A stretch of DNA of 64,000 nt from Colwellia chukchiensis (GTDB taxonomy: Bacteria; Pseudomonadota; Gammaproteobacteria; Enterobacterales; Alteromonadaceae): positions 122,633 to 186,632 of the forward strand of contig NZ_NBOC01000006.1 in NCBI RefSeq assembly GCF_002104455.1, written 5' to 3'. Every line of letters begins with the position of its first letter. Within the stretch, counting starts at the first letter, position 1. This document shows positions 63,696 to 64,000 of the stretch, one piece after another. Below the pieces are notes generated by a model. The model was not told the origin of the DNA. It made no database searches and saw only the letters and a program-made list of their open reading frames with translations. The translations under genes and the position numbers were made by a program.

Positions 63696-63893
63696 AAAAT
63701 TTTCTTGTTAGATATTACACTTAACAAGTTACAATCTTGAAAGCTTTTATAAATACATTTTAATTCTTATTCACACGATATGTACGTGATGTGTATTACT
63801 ACACGTTTTGTCAAACTCATACACGACCTCCATGGATGGAGGAAGTCAGGTAACTGTCTGCAACAGTTACGTGAAAACCACTTGGGTGTTGTA

Positions 63894-64000
63894 TGGTTAA
63901 GCCTCACGGGTAATTAGTATTGGTTAGCTCAATGCCTCGCAGCACTTCCACACCCAACCTATCAACGTTGTAGTCTCCAACGACCCTTTAGGGAGCTTAA
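63894..64000 (-). rRNA. rrl: 23S ribosomal RNA, 3' end (partial)
   Basis: The minus strand here reads the last 107 bases of 23S rRNA, ending GTGAGGCTTAACC; GTTGAGCTAACC-like and ATTACCC-like blocks precede it. The gene continues past the right edge. A spacer of about 200 bases without a tRNA separates it from the 5S gene. Confidence 0.92.

Overview
The window is chromosomal DNA from a marine gammaproteobacterium, most likely order Alteromonadales and close to Colwellia, Thalassotalea or Shewanella. I infer this from protein resemblance and gene order (TusA-like/perM/bepA/arsC/DUF2069; purM-purN facing DUF2066-hda; dnaQ beside a TIGR03503 protein; rhombosortase), from the moderately AT-rich DNA, and from an rRNA operon and a tRNA-Asp array. 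No phage, integrase, transposase, plasmid origin or CRISPR array was seen. Gene density and codon use look uniform, so most of this is core chromosome.

Layout. 1-2822 (minus) is the front of a heme d1 (nir) operon in the order nirC-nirF-nirD-nirL-nirG, led by an FNR/DNR-type box; it runs off the left edge. 3186-7463 holds perM with a TusA-like gene (minus), then an unknown gene, bepA, arsC and DUF2069 (plus). 7819-10737 has a large lipoprotein with an HExxH motif and a membrane-anchored cytochrome c with three heme sites. 10956-15376 is the hda/DUF2066 pair facing purM-purN-DUF3108. 15497-25347 is a glutamine amidotransferase followed by lipid and aldehyde metabolism: fadE, a TetR regulator, an aldehyde dehydrogenase, an aldo/keto reductase and a second acyl-CoA dehydrogenase. 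Both acyl-CoA dehydrogenases have FadR-like operators. 25894-27169 is a small envelope cassette: outer-membrane barrel, RcsF-like lipoprotein and a small secreted protein.

27470-29746 has an HD phosphohydrolase, DUF3297, MliC and five tandem tRNA-Asp genes behind a strong sigma-70 promoter. 29918-33280 is DUF599, DUF2919, dnaQ and the TIGR03503 protein (minus). 33748-43960 has a CBM9/DUF5916 outer-membrane protein, an RDD protein, cysK, a lipoprotein, gamma-glutamyltransferase, a DTW tRNA-modification enzyme, a PAS-GGDEF diguanylate cyclase and rhombosortase. 43994-56048 has a glutamate-synthase-like flavoprotein, an S9 peptidase, ygiQ, a YdeP-like molybdoenzyme, ybiT and rlmJ. 56204-62859 has a Cys-rich secreted protein with a CadC-like/TPR membrane regulator, a DEAD-box helicase, a small Cys-motif protein, a GNAT protein and folD. 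The right edge has two REP-like repeat units, then the 5S gene and the 3' end of the 23S gene (minus strand).

I saw no large, clearly new multi-gene system. The most unusual items are the barrel/RcsF-like cassette, the HELAH lipoprotein, the triheme cytochrome c'-like protein, the CadC-like/TPR regulator with its Cys-rich partner, and a nine-G run inside the GGDEF motif codons of the diguanylate cyclase.
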